A stretch of DNA of 18,337 bases from AWTP1-9 sp035703165 (GTDB lineage: Bacteria; Bacteroidota; Bacteroidia; Chitinophagales; Chitinophagaceae): the NCBI GenBank assembly GCA_035703165.1, contig DASSYR010000079.1, positions 1-18,337 on the forward strand. Direction: 5' to 3'. The translations under genes and the position numbers were made by a program. Every line of letters begins with the position of its first letter. Position 1 is the stretch's first letter. Under the pieces are notes generated by a model that was not told where the DNA came from, did not search any database, and was given only the letters and a program-made list of their open reading frames with translations. Of the stretch, positions 1 through 8,135 are shown piece by piece.

Positions 1-134
1 CTGTTAGATGTTTAGTAAAAGTATAAAAAGACCGGTGAAGTGGATATTGTAATGGATTTGGAGGTAAGTGTTGTTGCTAAAATAAAGCTATATTTTATGA
101 CGACTTTTTGAAATAAAACGATAAAAATATAAAT
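1..134. other. Upstream leader of the arsenic cluster, no gene identified
   Basis: No reading frame here can be assigned to a family. All three + frames contain stops, and the longest open stretch runs about 30 codons and ends at a TGA near 110. It may hold the 3' tail of an upstream gene (an ars operon often starts with arsR) plus the promoter of arsM, but no clear TAnnTTTG box was found. Confidence 0.3.
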
Positions 135-989
135 ATGAAAAATGAAACACAATTAAAAGAATTAATAAAAGAAAAGTACGGGGTTATAGCAAATCAAAAA
201 AAAGAACAAAACCTCAGTTCTTGTTGCGGCGCTACATCTTCCTGTTGTGGCGATGTATATAATATTATGGCAGACGACTATACTCAATTAGAAGGGTATA
301 ATCCAGATGCTGACTTGGGCTTGGGTTGCGGGTTGCCAACGGAATTTGCACAGATTAAAGAAGGTGATACCGTAATTGATTTAGGAAGTGGCGCCGGTAA
401 TGATGCTTTTATAGCGAGGAGAATTGTAGGAGAAAAAGGGAAGGTCTTAGGTATTGATTTTACAGAAGCGATGGTTAATAAGGCAAGAGAAAATACTCAG
501 AAGGCAGGTTTTAAGAATGTAACATTCAGGTTAGGCGATATTGAGGATATGCCGGTTACGAGTAATTATGCCGATGTGATTGTAAGCAACTGTGTATTAA
601 ACCTTGTTCCGAATAAGCACAAAGTTATTAGTGAAATTTACAGAGTTTTAAAACCAGGAGCTCATTTTTCCATTTCGGATATTGTATTAAATGGAGAGTT
701 GCCTGGCAAATGGAAAGAAGTTGCGGAGTTATATGCCGGGTGTGTAAGTGGAGCTATTCAGAAAGATGATTATATCAGTATCATTAATGAGGCAGGCTTT
801 ACGAATGTTGTTATACAAAAAGAAAAGGAAATAAAAATTCCGGATGATGTACTATCTGCTTATTTAAGCATAAATGAAATTGAGGGTTATAAAAAAAGTG
901 GCCTGAAAATTCTGAGTATTACGGTGTATGCACAAAAGCCGACGAAAGATGAACGCAAATGCTGCGAGCCGAATAGCAAGTGCTGTTAA
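135..989 (+). CDS. arsM: Arsenite S-adenosylmethionine methyltransferase (ArsM)
   Basis: This enzyme transfers methyl groups from S-adenosylmethionine to trivalent arsenic in the cytoplasm, giving methylated and eventually volatile arsenicals. The 284-residue protein has a class I methyltransferase fold: motif I DLGSGAGND at residues 82-90, the acidic end of strand 2 at GIDF 106-109, and motif IV near SNCVLNL 151-157. The three cysteines that bind As(III) in ArsM proteins fit C65 (in GLGCGLPTEFA), C153 and C203 (in YAGCVSGA). Vicinal cysteine pairs also occur near both ends, C30-C31 and C37-C38 at the N-terminus and C276-C277 and C283-C284 at the C-terminus; they may help capture As(III), which is inference. 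It is the first gene of a cluster with an ArsN2-like acetyltransferase and ArsC, which supports the arsenic role. The ATG at 135 is the only start that keeps the N-terminal cysteine region. Confidence 0.95.
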   Translation: MKNETQLKELIKEKYGVIANQKKEQNLSSCCGATSSCCGDVYNIMADDYTQLEGYNPDADLGLGCGLPTEFAQIKEGDTVIDLGSGAGNDAFIARRIVGEKGKVLGIDFTEAMVNKARENTQKAGFKNVTFRLGDIEDMPVTSNYADVIVSNCVLNLVPNKHKVISEIYRVLKPGAHFSISDIVLNGELPGKWKEVAELYAGCVSGAIQKDDYISIINEAGFTNVVIQKEKEIKIPDDVLSAYLSINEIEGYKKSGLKILSITVYAQKPTKDERKCCEPNSKCC

Positions 990-1030
990 TTGATATAATC
1001 TTGTATTCATAAGGGAAAACTAAAAAAGAT

Positions 1031-1050
1031 GTCGGCCTAAAGGCTACGAC
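1031..1050. repeat. Imperfect hairpin between arsM and the acetyltransferase gene
   Basis: GTCG-GCC pairs with GGC-TA-CGAC around a TAAA loop, giving a seven-pair stem with a two-base bulge, about 40 bases after the arsM stop. No T-run follows on either strand, so it is not a classical terminator. It could lower read-through or stabilise the arsM message. Confidence 0.4.
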
Positions 1051-1111
1051 TACTCTCTGAAGCTGATGGATGTTTTATAACCCAGATTGATAATGTATAA
1101 AAAGTAATAAA

Positions 1112-1558
1112 ATGGAAACAGTTCATACACTCAGTTTGCAAATTGCCATTACCGGTGAAGAAAGACAAAAAGCCATTAATTTGCTGCAAAAAAGCCAATT
1201 ACCTGTATCCGATTTAGATGATGACAAGTTGCTTTATCTTTTAAAAGAAAGTGATAGAACAATTGGTACTGCAGGATTAGAAGTAATGGATGATTGTGGT
1301 TTGTTGCGAAGTGTGAGTATTATAAAACAAGAACAACGAAAGGGATATGGCAAATTTTTAGTTGATGCAATGGAAAGTTATGCAAGAGAAAGTGGCATTA
1401 CCTGCCTGTATTTGCTTACAACAGCAGCGAGGGATTTTTTTGATAAACAGGGATACTGTGTAATTAAGCGGGAGGATGCACCAGAGGTAATTAAGCAAAC
1501 ATCGGAATTTTTATCCCTTTGTTCCTCTACGGCAATAGTAATGAAAAAGCGTTTGTAG
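1112..1558 (+). CDS. arsN2: ArsN2-type GNAT acetyltransferase
   Basis: A 148-residue single-domain GNAT N-acetyltransferase. The acetyl-CoA loop is visible as QEQRKGYGKFL (residues 73-83), preceded by the strand LLRSVSI (64-70). The later blocks LYLLTTAARDFFDKQGY (99-115) and SEFLSLCSSTAIVMKK (131-146) are characteristic of the ArsN2 group, small acetyltransferases found in arsenic resistance operons. The substrate of ArsN2 proteins is not firmly settled; the related ArsN1 acetylates the amino group of phosphinothricin-like and arsinothricin-like compounds. The gene lies 122 bases after arsM and 19 bases before arsC, so co-transcription with arsC is likely. The start at 1112 gives the normal family length. 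An ordinary GNAT of other function is possible, but context and the C-terminal block argue for ArsN2. Confidence 0.85.
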   Translation: METVHTLSLQIAITGEERQKAINLLQKSQLPVSDLDDDKLLYLLKESDRTIGTAGLEVMDDCGLLRSVSIIKQEQRKGYGKFLVDAMESYARESGITCLYLLTTAARDFFDKQGYCVIKREDAPEVIKQTSEFLSLCSSTAIVMKKRL

Positions 1559-1577
1559 AGTTTAATAATATTTTTTA

Positions 1578-1979
1578 ATGAAAAAGAAATTACTTTTTGT
1601 TTGTGTAGAAAACAGTAATCGTTCTCAAATGAGCCAGGCCTTTGCTATTATTTATGGTGGCAATAAGGTAGAAGCCTATAGTGCAGGTAGCAAACCCAGT
1701 GGTGTAATTAACCCCAAAGCTATTGCAGCAATGAAAGAACTGGGATATAATTTAAGCATACACCAATCAAAATCGTTAGAAGAAGTAAAGCAATATGCTC
1801 CCTTTGATGTGGTTGTAACCATGGGTTGTGGTGACGCTTGCCCGTGGATGCCCGCCAGGCAATTTATTGACTGGCAAATTCCCGATCCTAAGTATATGGA
1901 AAGAGAAGAGTTTAATAAAGTAAGAGACTATATTGCTGGTAAAGTAAGACAATTAGTAAATGAAGTTTTAGAGAGCTGA
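1578..1979 (+). CDS. arsC: Arsenate reductase, low-molecular-weight phosphatase type (ArsC)
   Basis: This enzyme reduces arsenate to arsenite in the cytoplasm through a cysteine relay. The 133-residue protein has the low-molecular-weight tyrosine phosphatase fold. The oxyanion-binding P-loop is CVENSNRSQ at residues 9-17, with nucleophile C9 and R15. The general acid region is DP at 103-104. Further candidate redox cysteines are C84 and C88 in the block TMGCGDACPWMP, equivalent to the second and third cysteines of thioredoxin-coupled ArsC, although the spacing between them is shorter than in Staphylococcus or Bacillus ArsC. That suggests a Bacteroidota-type subgroup, and the electron donor cannot be read from the sequence. 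The product, As(III), is the substrate of ArsM encoded upstream. It is the last gene of the cluster and converges on lspA 57 bases away; no hairpin terminator is evident between them. Confidence 0.93.
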   Translation: MKKKLLFVCVENSNRSQMSQAFAIIYGGNKVEAYSAGSKPSGVINPKAIAAMKELGYNLSIHQSKSLEEVKQYAPFDVVVTMGCGDACPWMPARQFIDWQIPDPKYMEREEFNKVRDYIAGKVRQLVNEVLES

Positions 1980-2036
1980 TTCGTGTATTTTTTATTATTA
2001 ACCTCTCGTTAAATTGATGCGCATTTAAAAGCAATT

Positions 2037-2711
2037 TTACAAAACCTGCATTTCGTCAGTTACGTTGGTGTTTGTTTCCATAGTGGGGTTTGCCTCTTCC
2101 GTATGTTTATTTTTAAAGAATTTGTTTTGAAATAATAACAATGTTATCACACCAATAGAAATAGAAGCGTCTGCGATGTTAAATATTGCGGAAAAAAAAG
2201 TAAACCTATCGCCACCCCAAATCGGCACCCACGATGGAAAAGTTTTATTTTCTAACAAAGGAAAGTAAAGCATGTCCACCACCTGCCCATGTAAAAAACT
2301 GGCATATCCGCCTGTTTTAGGAAATAATGTTGCAATCGTATCCGGGGAACTGGCATTAAAAATTAATCCATAAAAAAGACTATCAATCAAGTTGCCAAGG
2401 GCACCTGCATAAATTAAGCCGGCACAAATGATAAATCCTTTATGATAACCTCTTTTAATAATTCGCCCCAGATACCACGTGCCAAAGATTACTGCACCCA
2501 AACGAAAGATGGTCAATAATAATTTGCCCCATCCACCACTGAATTTCCAGCCATACGCCATTCCTTCATTTTCTATGAAATATAAACGAAACCAATTGCC
2601 CAGCACTTTTCTTTCTTCGCCGTAGTAAAAGCTTGTTTTTATCCAGAATTTTAAAGCCTGATCTCCCAGAACAATTAATGCAATTAAAAGTATAAGATGT
2701 TTAAGCCGCAC
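2037..2711 (-). CDS. lspA: Lipoprotein signal peptidase (LspA, signal peptidase II)
   Basis: This inner-membrane aspartic peptidase removes the signal peptide from diacylglyceryl-modified prolipoproteins. The 224-residue protein has four hydrophobic helices (roughly 5-23, 65-84, 92-112, 174-195). Conserved blocks are DQALKFWI (17-24), ENEGMAYGW (47-55), GALGNLIDSL (103-112), VVDM (144-147) and FNIADASIS (177-185). The catalytic aspartates are D146 and D181. The stretch between residues 113 and 140 and the hydrophilic tail after about 200 make it longer than the E. coli enzyme (about 164 residues), as is usual in Bacteroidota. The start is GTG at 2711; the next internal methionine (residue 51) would delete the first helix. 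It is the last gene of the gldF-to-lspA series, 93 bases after murF-alr, with its own possible -7 box. Confidence 0.95.
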   Translation of the reverse strand: MRLKHLILLIALIVLGDQALKFWIKTSFYYGEERKVLGNWFRLYFIENEGMAYGWKFSGGWGKLLLTIFRLGAVIFGTWYLGRIIKRGYHKGFIICAGLIYAGALGNLIDSLFYGLIFNASSPDTIATLFPKTGGYASFLHGQVVDMLYFPLLENKTFPSWVPIWGGDRFTFFSAIFNIADASISIGVITLLLFQNKFFKNKHTEEANPTMETNTNVTDEMQVL

Positions 2712-2730
2712 TGATAAAAATTTTGAATGG

Positions 2731-2738
2731 CAAAGATA
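2731..2738 (-). promoter_or_regulatory. Possible -7 box upstream of lspA
   Basis: On the - strand this reads TATCTTTG, an exact match to the Bacteroidota -7 consensus TAnnTTTG, ending 20 bases before the GTG start of lspA. No TTG at the usual -33 distance was found (the nearest is about 25 bases upstream), so this is a moderate candidate. Confidence 0.4.
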
Positions 2739-2755
2739 GGGGAAGCGCAGGAGTT

Positions 2756-2772
2756 GAGAATTACAAATTCTC
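2756..2772. repeat. Seven-pair hairpin between murF-alr and lspA
   Basis: GAGAATT and AATTCTC form a perfect seven-pair stem around a three-base loop, about 33 bases beyond the murF-alr stop. There is no T-run on the - strand side, so it is a weak terminator at best. It could attenuate read-through into lspA or protect the 3' end of the murF-alr message. Confidence 0.4.
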
Positions 2773-2804
2773 GCTTGAAAATTTGTTAAAAATCACAATA
2801 AAAT

Positions 2805-5288
2805 TTATTCTTCAAAATAAACCCTTTTTACTCTTTGACTTATGCCTGTCATTATTTCGTAAGGGATGGTTTCTGCAGTTTGGGCAAGTTCCGTTATGGA
2901 TAAATTTTTTCCAAAAACAATTACTTCATCGCCCTCGTTTACGTTATCAATTTCTGTAATATCAATCATTGTCATATCCATACAAACATTGCCAATAACC
3001 GGAGCTGGTTTTCCATTTACAAGCATGTAGCCTTTTCCGTTGCCTAATTTTCGGGAGTATCCATCTGCGTAGCCAATTCTTACCACCGCAATTACAGATT
3101 CTTTTTTTACTATGCCCTTTCTTCCGTAACCTACCGTTTCCCCGGCCTTTATTTTTTTAATTTGGGCAATAGTTGTTTTAAGCGATGAAACTTCTTGTAG
3201 TTTTAATAAAGGTGAGTTACTACTGTTTATTCCATATAAGCCGATACCCAGTCTTACCATATCCATTTGTAGTTGTGGGTAACGTAAAATGCCGGCTGAA
3301 TTATCAATATGTTTTATAAAAGTATAACCTAAGCTTTCTTCTATGGTTTTTACTGCCGTGCGAAACCTGTCATATTGTTCCAGGGTAAAAGCATCATGAG
3401 TGGCATCTTCACTGGCGGCAAGATGGCTGAATATGGTTTCTACTTTAAAGTAAGATTTATGTTTTAATTGCTTGCAGAGTTCGGAAATTTCATTGGGCAT
3501 AAAGCCAAGTCGGTGCATGCCAGTGTCCAATTTAATATGTATGGGATAAGATTGCAGCCCCTCTTTGTGTAGAAAATCCGCAAAAGAATTTAGTATGGTA
3601 AATGAATAAATTTCAGGTTCTAAATCGTATTCGGCAATGGCTTTAAAAGTTCCTGTTTCCGGGTTCATTACCATAATAGGTAATGTTATGCCCGCTTTTC
3701 GTAATTCAATTCCTTCATCAGCATAAGCAACGGCCAGGTAATCAACTTTGTGAAATTGTAGCAGGTTGGCAATTTCGTAAGTACCGCTTCCGTACGAAAA
3801 TGCCTTTACCATTGCCATAATTTTAGTAGATGGCTGTATAATTTTTTTAAATTCTTTTAAGTTATGAGCAATAGCATTGAGGTTTATTTCTAAAACAGTT
3901 TGATGTGTTTTTTGCTCCAGCAATAAACTTATTTTTTCCAGTTCAAATGATCTGGCTCCTTTTAGTAAAATAGCTTCATCCGAAAACTCGTTAGGATTAA
4001 ATTCTCTTATAAAATCATTTACGTTAGCGTAAAAGGTGATTCTTGTATTTTCTTTTTCCTTTAATGTAAAGAAGTCGGGCAGGCGCTTTATTTTTTCACC
4101 AATGCCAATAATGCGATTAATATTGTTTCTATGGAGTTCGTAAGCAATACTACTGTATAATTCTTTATCCGATTTACCACTTTGCAGGAAATCAGTTAGT
4201 ATAACAGTTCGTTTGTTGTGTTGTTTTTGCTGGGTTAAAAAATTTAAAGCAATTTGCAAAGAACTCAGATCAGCACTGTAGCTATCGTTAATTAATGTAC
4301 AGTTATTAATAGCCTTTTTCATTTCCAGGCGCATACCAATGGGGCGTAGCTGTTTCATTTTATTTTGGATAATAGCCTGATCTTTATCCAGCAATAATAA
4401 AAGACACCAACAATGAATGGCATTTTCAACAGAGGCCTCATCGGTAAAAGGAATGGTAATTGATATGTCTTTTAGTTTGTAGGTAGCTGAAATGGTTGTT
4501 TCATTATCCTTTTTTTCTATGCGGGTGATTGTAAGTGTAGCCTGTTTTTTTCTGCTCCAGGAAAAAATTTTAACTGTGTTATTTTGCAAAGCCTGATTAA
4601 TTTCTTCGTAGTCACTACATATAATTATATGTTTTGCCGATTGAAAAAATTTGACTTTTTCATTCACTTTTTCACTGATGTTTTTAAAACCTTCCTGGTG
4701 AGCTTCCCCTATGTTAGTAAATATGCCGATTGTGGGTTTAATAATGTTTTCAAGTTTGTCCATTTCTCCCATCATCGAAATTCCGGCTTCGAAAATTCCC
4801 AGTTCATGACCCTTGTGAATTTGCCATACCGATAAGGGTACCCCTATTTGTGAGTTGTAACTTTTAGGGCTTCGTACGATGGCATATTCATCTTCCAGTA
4901 ATTGATTAAGCCATTCTTTTACAATGGTTTTGCCGTTGCTTCCGGTAATGCCTATAACGGGAATGTTAAATTGATTTCGATGATAGGCTGTAATAATTTG
5001 CAGAGCCGCCAGGGTATCTTTAACAAGTATAAAATTTGCGTTGGGAAAACCTGTAGTTGTGCTTAATTCACTTACCACAAAGTTTCTTACTCCCTTCTTA
5101 TACACTTCGTCAATATAATTATGACCGTTTCGGTGAGATGTAATAAGTGCAAAAAACAGAGAGTTAGCCGGGTGAGATATTTTTCTGCTATCAATTTGTA
5201 AGTGTTCAATTACCGTATCATCAACAACCGGTTTGCTGAGTTGACCGTTTATTATTTTTGAAACAGATGATATGGTATAGTGAAGCAT
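2805..5288 (-). CDS. Bifunctional MurF-like ligase / alanine racemase fusion
   Basis: An 827-residue fusion typical of Bacteroidota. The N-terminal half (about 1-455) is a Mur-ligase fold: ATP loop GSNGKT (116-121), central block FEAGISMMGEMD (166-177), NIGEAH (192-197), and C-terminal domain from about 315. The C-terminal half (about 465-827) is a pyridoxal-phosphate alanine racemase that makes D-Ala: the cofactor lysine is K495 in MVKAFSYGSG, the partner catalytic tyrosine is Y721 in VGYGRKG, and the GYADGY block is 739-744. The Mur half departs from canonical MurF: the loop reads GKTIVKEW instead of GKTTTKE, and the substrate block reads DSYSADLSSL (335-344) instead of DAYNANPxSM. A full canonical MurF is encoded 12 kb away (16950-18230), so the racemase may be the essential activity here. 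The gene sits 48 bases after terC on the same strand. Confidence 0.93.
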   Translation of the reverse strand: MLHYTISSVSKIINGQLSKPVVDDTVIEHLQIDSRKISHPANSLFFALITSHRNGHNYIDEVYKKGVRNFVVSELSTTTGFPNANFILVKDTLAALQIITAYHRNQFNIPVIGITGSNGKTIVKEWLNQLLEDEYAIVRSPKSYNSQIGVPLSVWQIHKGHELGIFEAGISMMGEMDKLENIIKPTIGIFTNIGEAHQEGFKNISEKVNEKVKFFQSAKHIIICSDYEEINQALQNNTVKIFSWSRKKQATLTITRIEKKDNETTISATYKLKDISITIPFTDEASVENAIHCWCLLLLLDKDQAIIQNKMKQLRPIGMRLEMKKAINNCTLINDSYSADLSSLQIALNFLTQQKQHNKRTVILTDFLQSGKSDKELYSSIAYELHRNNINRIIGIGEKIKRLPDFFTLKEKENTRITFYANVNDFIREFNPNEFSDEAILLKGARSFELEKISLLLEQKTHQTVLEINLNAIAHNLKEFKKIIQPSTKIMAMVKAFSYGSGTYEIANLLQFHKVDYLAVAYADEGIELRKAGITLPIMVMNPETGTFKAIAEYDLEPEIYSFTILNSFADFLHKEGLQSYPIHIKLDTGMHRLGFMPNEISELCKQLKHKSYFKVETIFSHLAASEDATHDAFTLEQYDRFRTAVKTIEESLGYTFIKHIDNSAGILRYPQLQMDMVRLGIGLYGINSSNSPLLKLQEVSSLKTTIAQIKKIKAGETVGYGRKGIVKKESVIAVVRIGYADGYSRKLGNGKGYMLVNGKPAPVIGNVCMDMTMIDITEIDNVNEGDEVIVFGKNLSITELAQTAETIPYEIMTGISQRVKRVYFEE

Positions 5289-5336
5289 GTACCTAAATAA
5301 TTAATATTATAGATCGGTTATAGCTCATACCTAACT

Positions 5337-6329
5337 TTATTCTTTTACATCAGGAGGAATAAACTTTTTTTTATGATAAAGCGAATATAATATGGAACCA
5401 CCAATACAGGTTATTATTACAAATAGGGATAACCAAATGGGTATATGAATACGAAATTTATCGGCTTTTTCAGTTGTCATGCCAAACAGTTTAAGAAAAA
5501 AAGGAATCCCCTCTGCAATCATTTTTAAACCAATAAAAGCCAACACAATCGCAATGCCTTGTTGCAAAAAATCGAATTTGCTTACAGCACCTCTTAGCAT
5601 AAAATACAGCGAACGTAGCCCCAATACAGCAAAGATATTGGAAGTATAGATTACCAATCTTTCTTTTGAAATTCCAAATACGGCGGGTATGGAATCAAGT
5701 GCAAATACGATATCAGTAGTGGCTAATATGATTACTACAACAAAAAGCGTGGTGTAATATTTTTTTCCGTTGCGGATAACTGTGTAATGACCGCCCCCAT
5801 CATCGTGTGTAATGGGAAGTAAACGTTGCAAAAATTTGTACACTTTATTTTCGGCAGGATTAAACTTTTCTTCCTGCTCTACAAAAAACAAGTGATAACC
5901 GGTATAAAGCAAAAATGCCCCAAATATGTATATCAGCCAGTGAAAACGCTCCACTAGTTCAACACCTACCGTAATAAAGATAATTCGGAAAAATACAGCC
6001 ATTAAAATACCTATTAGCAAAACTCTGCCTGTAAATTTTTCCTTTACCGCAAAAAAATTGAAGATGAGTATAAATACAAAAATATTATCAATACTAAGAC
6101 TCCATTCCATTAAATAGGCGCTGAAATATTCAAGAGCAATTTTTTGCCCGTTTTCATACCATAAAAACCCAAAAAAAAGTAAAGCAAGAAATACCCAGAA
6201 GGCAGTTTGCCATAATGCTTTTTTTATAGAAATGGAGCTGCCCTTTTTGTTGAGTAACCCAAGATCAAAAACAATTGCTGCTGCCAGCACAATTCCAAAA
6301 ATCAAGTATGTTAATTGTTGTGGTGTCAT
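5337..6329 (-). CDS. terC: TerC/Alx family integral membrane protein, probable metal (Mn) exporter
   Basis: A 330-residue membrane protein of the TerC family. About nine hydrophobic helices are visible. The two family hallmarks are present: EWSLSIDNIFVF (75-86, with D81) and TTDIVFALDSIPAVFGIS (204-221, with D206 and D212), acidic residues inside the membrane that bind cations. Family members (Alx, MeeF/TerC) export Mn(II) and have been linked to metalation of secreted enzymes; the tellurite name is historical. The charged loop near 151-190 lies between the two conserved halves. It lies 58 bases after gldG and 48 bases before murF-alr on the same strand. The short upstream gap leaves no room for a yybP-ykoY manganese riboswitch. 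The function is assigned from the family; the ion carried is inference. Confidence 0.9.
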   Translation of the reverse strand: MTPQQLTYLIFGIVLAAAIVFDLGLLNKKGSSISIKKALWQTAFWVFLALLFFGFLWYENGQKIALEYFSAYLMEWSLSIDNIFVFILIFNFFAVKEKFTGRVLLIGILMAVFFRIIFITVGVELVERFHWLIYIFGAFLLYTGYHLFFVEQEEKFNPAENKVYKFLQRLLPITHDDGGGHYTVIRNGKKYYTTLFVVVIILATTDIVFALDSIPAVFGISKERLVIYTSNIFAVLGLRSLYFMLRGAVSKFDFLQQGIAIVLAFIGLKMIAEGIPFFLKLFGMTTEKADKFRIHIPIWLSLFVIITCIGGSILYSLYHKKKFIPPDVKE

Positions 6330-6387
6330 TTCGAGTATATAAAGGGATAAAACATACCCATAAAATTATACTATACGCTTTATTGAT

Positions 6388-8118
6388 TTAATTATATTTT
6401 CTTTTTCGTAACTGTTGATAAATAAAGCCACATAGAATTATTAATAAAACCGGAACGGCAATATTAATCATTTGCCATTGTGCTCTTTGTTCTTCTACTT
6501 TTACTTTGTTGAGTAATCGTAAGAAGACATCCTTGTTACGTGTTTCAATGATTCCGGATGGATTGGTTAAATATTCCAGCGCATTTTGAAAAAATATTTT
6601 GTTGGCATATAATTGTTGCTGGCTATTGCTTAGCCCCATGGGGGGTGGCTCCTGTTGACTAGAGGGAACTTTGTTTAAAACAATATCGCCATCACTTACC
6701 ACAATCATTTTATTATCTATAGTGCATTGAGCTTTAAATGGGGCTTTATATAGTTGTTGAAATTTATTTTGGATTTCCGGTGACGTTCGATGTGCAAAAG
6801 TGGAATTAAACTTTCCTTCAAGTAAGTAGGCTGTCGGTAAAAATTTTTTTGTATAGAGTTGGGGATCCTCTATGGTTTTTAATTCCTGTAAACTTATAAT
6901 TGCCGGGGTACTTACAAATTTTGAATTTTCGGAAGTACTGAGTAAAACGGTTTTTTTAATCCCCGGAGCTTTCACCGTATCCATGGAATTTGCATATTGA
7001 CTTAATACCGGTTCAATATTTCTGGTAATGGCGTTGTTATTGGAAGGGGTTAATAAAGAGTAATAATTAAAAGGAACTGGTTGAATTTGTGGCTGTCCTC
7101 CCGCATTTCCAATAACAATGGGAACTACATCACATTGTAAGTCCTGCACCAGGTCCCGGTTTATTCTAACGCCGTATTTGAATAACTGGTCATCTAAATT
7201 TAGGCCAATATCATACGCAACCGTTTGAGTTAATCTTGCCAGGCTGTCTTTATTAGCATCAAGGTTATCTAAAAACCATAAAACTTTTCCTCCCTGCATA
7301 ATATATTGATCAATTTTCTGCTTTATAGAATCTTCAAACTTTACAGTGGGCTTAACAATTATTATGGCATCTACAATTGTTGGTATTATGGCAACCTGAT
7401 TAATATCTAAAATTCCCCAGTTATAGGTTTGACTAAGGGTTCTTCCTAAATCATAAACATCGGGACCTGTTGGTTCTCCATTACCAACCAGGTAAGCCAC
7501 TCTTGGTTTTTGTTTTTTTTGAATTTTATCAATTGCATCGGCAAACTTGAATTCCAGGAGTGATTCTGAAGCATTAATTGATTTAGCCTCATTAATTTGC
7601 CGGGTGCCCGCAAGAGGATCGGTGTCATATACAATTTTCCCTTTCAACAGATCAATACCCCATTTTTTGGGGCCGCTGCTAACTACAGCAAATGGAAAAA
7701 GCAGCACTTTTTCTTCTCCTTTTTTGGTTTGTGCTTCTCTTGAATAAGGTTGAAGCTCAAAATAGGAAAGGAGAGCAGTGAAAGACGAGTCTTGCAGAAT
7801 TGTTTGAGGGTTTATAAAACGATACATTAATTTTTTGCCCGCATATTCTTGCATCTCATTTAATAAATCTTTGGTACTATTTTGCAGTTTGCGAAAATCA
7901 GCCGGTAAATCTCCTTCTAATAAAACATCTATCGTTATAACGCTATCCAGGTTTTGTAGCAATTTTTTTGTAGGGGTGGAAAGGGTAAACCGCTTTTCGC
8001 TCGTTAAATCAATTCTAAATTTAAAATACGAAGCAGTAATATTGATCAGAACCAAAAGAATCAGCAGGATAATCCACCCGGATTTGGAATTTGATAAAAA
8101 AATAATTGTTTTCCTCAT
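6388..8118 (-). CDS. gldG: Gliding motility-associated ABC transporter auxiliary protein GldG
   Basis: A 576-residue protein with one membrane helix near the N-terminus (about 14-31), a large periplasmic portion and a C-terminal anchor helix (about 552-569) followed by a basic tail. The start FRIDLTSEKRFTLS (about 34-47), the following VLLEGDLP, and the later NGEPTGPDVYDLGRTL (about 212-227) and LWFLDNLDA (about 280-288) are typical of GldG (ABC-type auxiliary domain). GldG works with the permease GldF and the ATPase GldA; in Flavobacterium johnsoniae mutants in these genes do not glide, but homologues are widespread in non-gliding Bacteroidota and the transported substrate is unknown. It follows gldF by 17 bases. 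No GldA gene is in the window. Confidence 0.9.
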   Translation of the reverse strand: MRKTIIFLSNSKSGWIILLILLVLINITASYFKFRIDLTSEKRFTLSTPTKKLLQNLDSVITIDVLLEGDLPADFRKLQNSTKDLLNEMQEYAGKKLMYRFINPQTILQDSSFTALLSYFELQPYSREAQTKKGEEKVLLFPFAVVSSGPKKWGIDLLKGKIVYDTDPLAGTRQINEAKSINASESLLEFKFADAIDKIQKKQKPRVAYLVGNGEPTGPDVYDLGRTLSQTYNWGILDINQVAIIPTIVDAIIIVKPTVKFEDSIKQKIDQYIMQGGKVLWFLDNLDANKDSLARLTQTVAYDIGLNLDDQLFKYGVRINRDLVQDLQCDVVPIVIGNAGGQPQIQPVPFNYYSLLTPSNNNAITRNIEPVLSQYANSMDTVKAPGIKKTVLLSTSENSKFVSTPAIISLQELKTIEDPQLYTKKFLPTAYLLEGKFNSTFAHRTSPEIQNKFQQLYKAPFKAQCTIDNKMIVVSDGDIVLNKVPSSQQEPPPMGLSNSQQQLYANKIFFQNALEYLTNPSGIIETRNKDVFLRLLNKVKVEEQRAQWQMINIAVPVLLIILCGFIYQQLRKRKYN

Positions 8119-8135
8119 GGATGGTAGCTGCGTGG

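Noticed and set aside
6330..6387. yybP-ykoY manganese riboswitch before terC
   Set aside because: Only 58 bases separate gldG and terC, too short for the riboswitch, and none of its conserved loops are visible.
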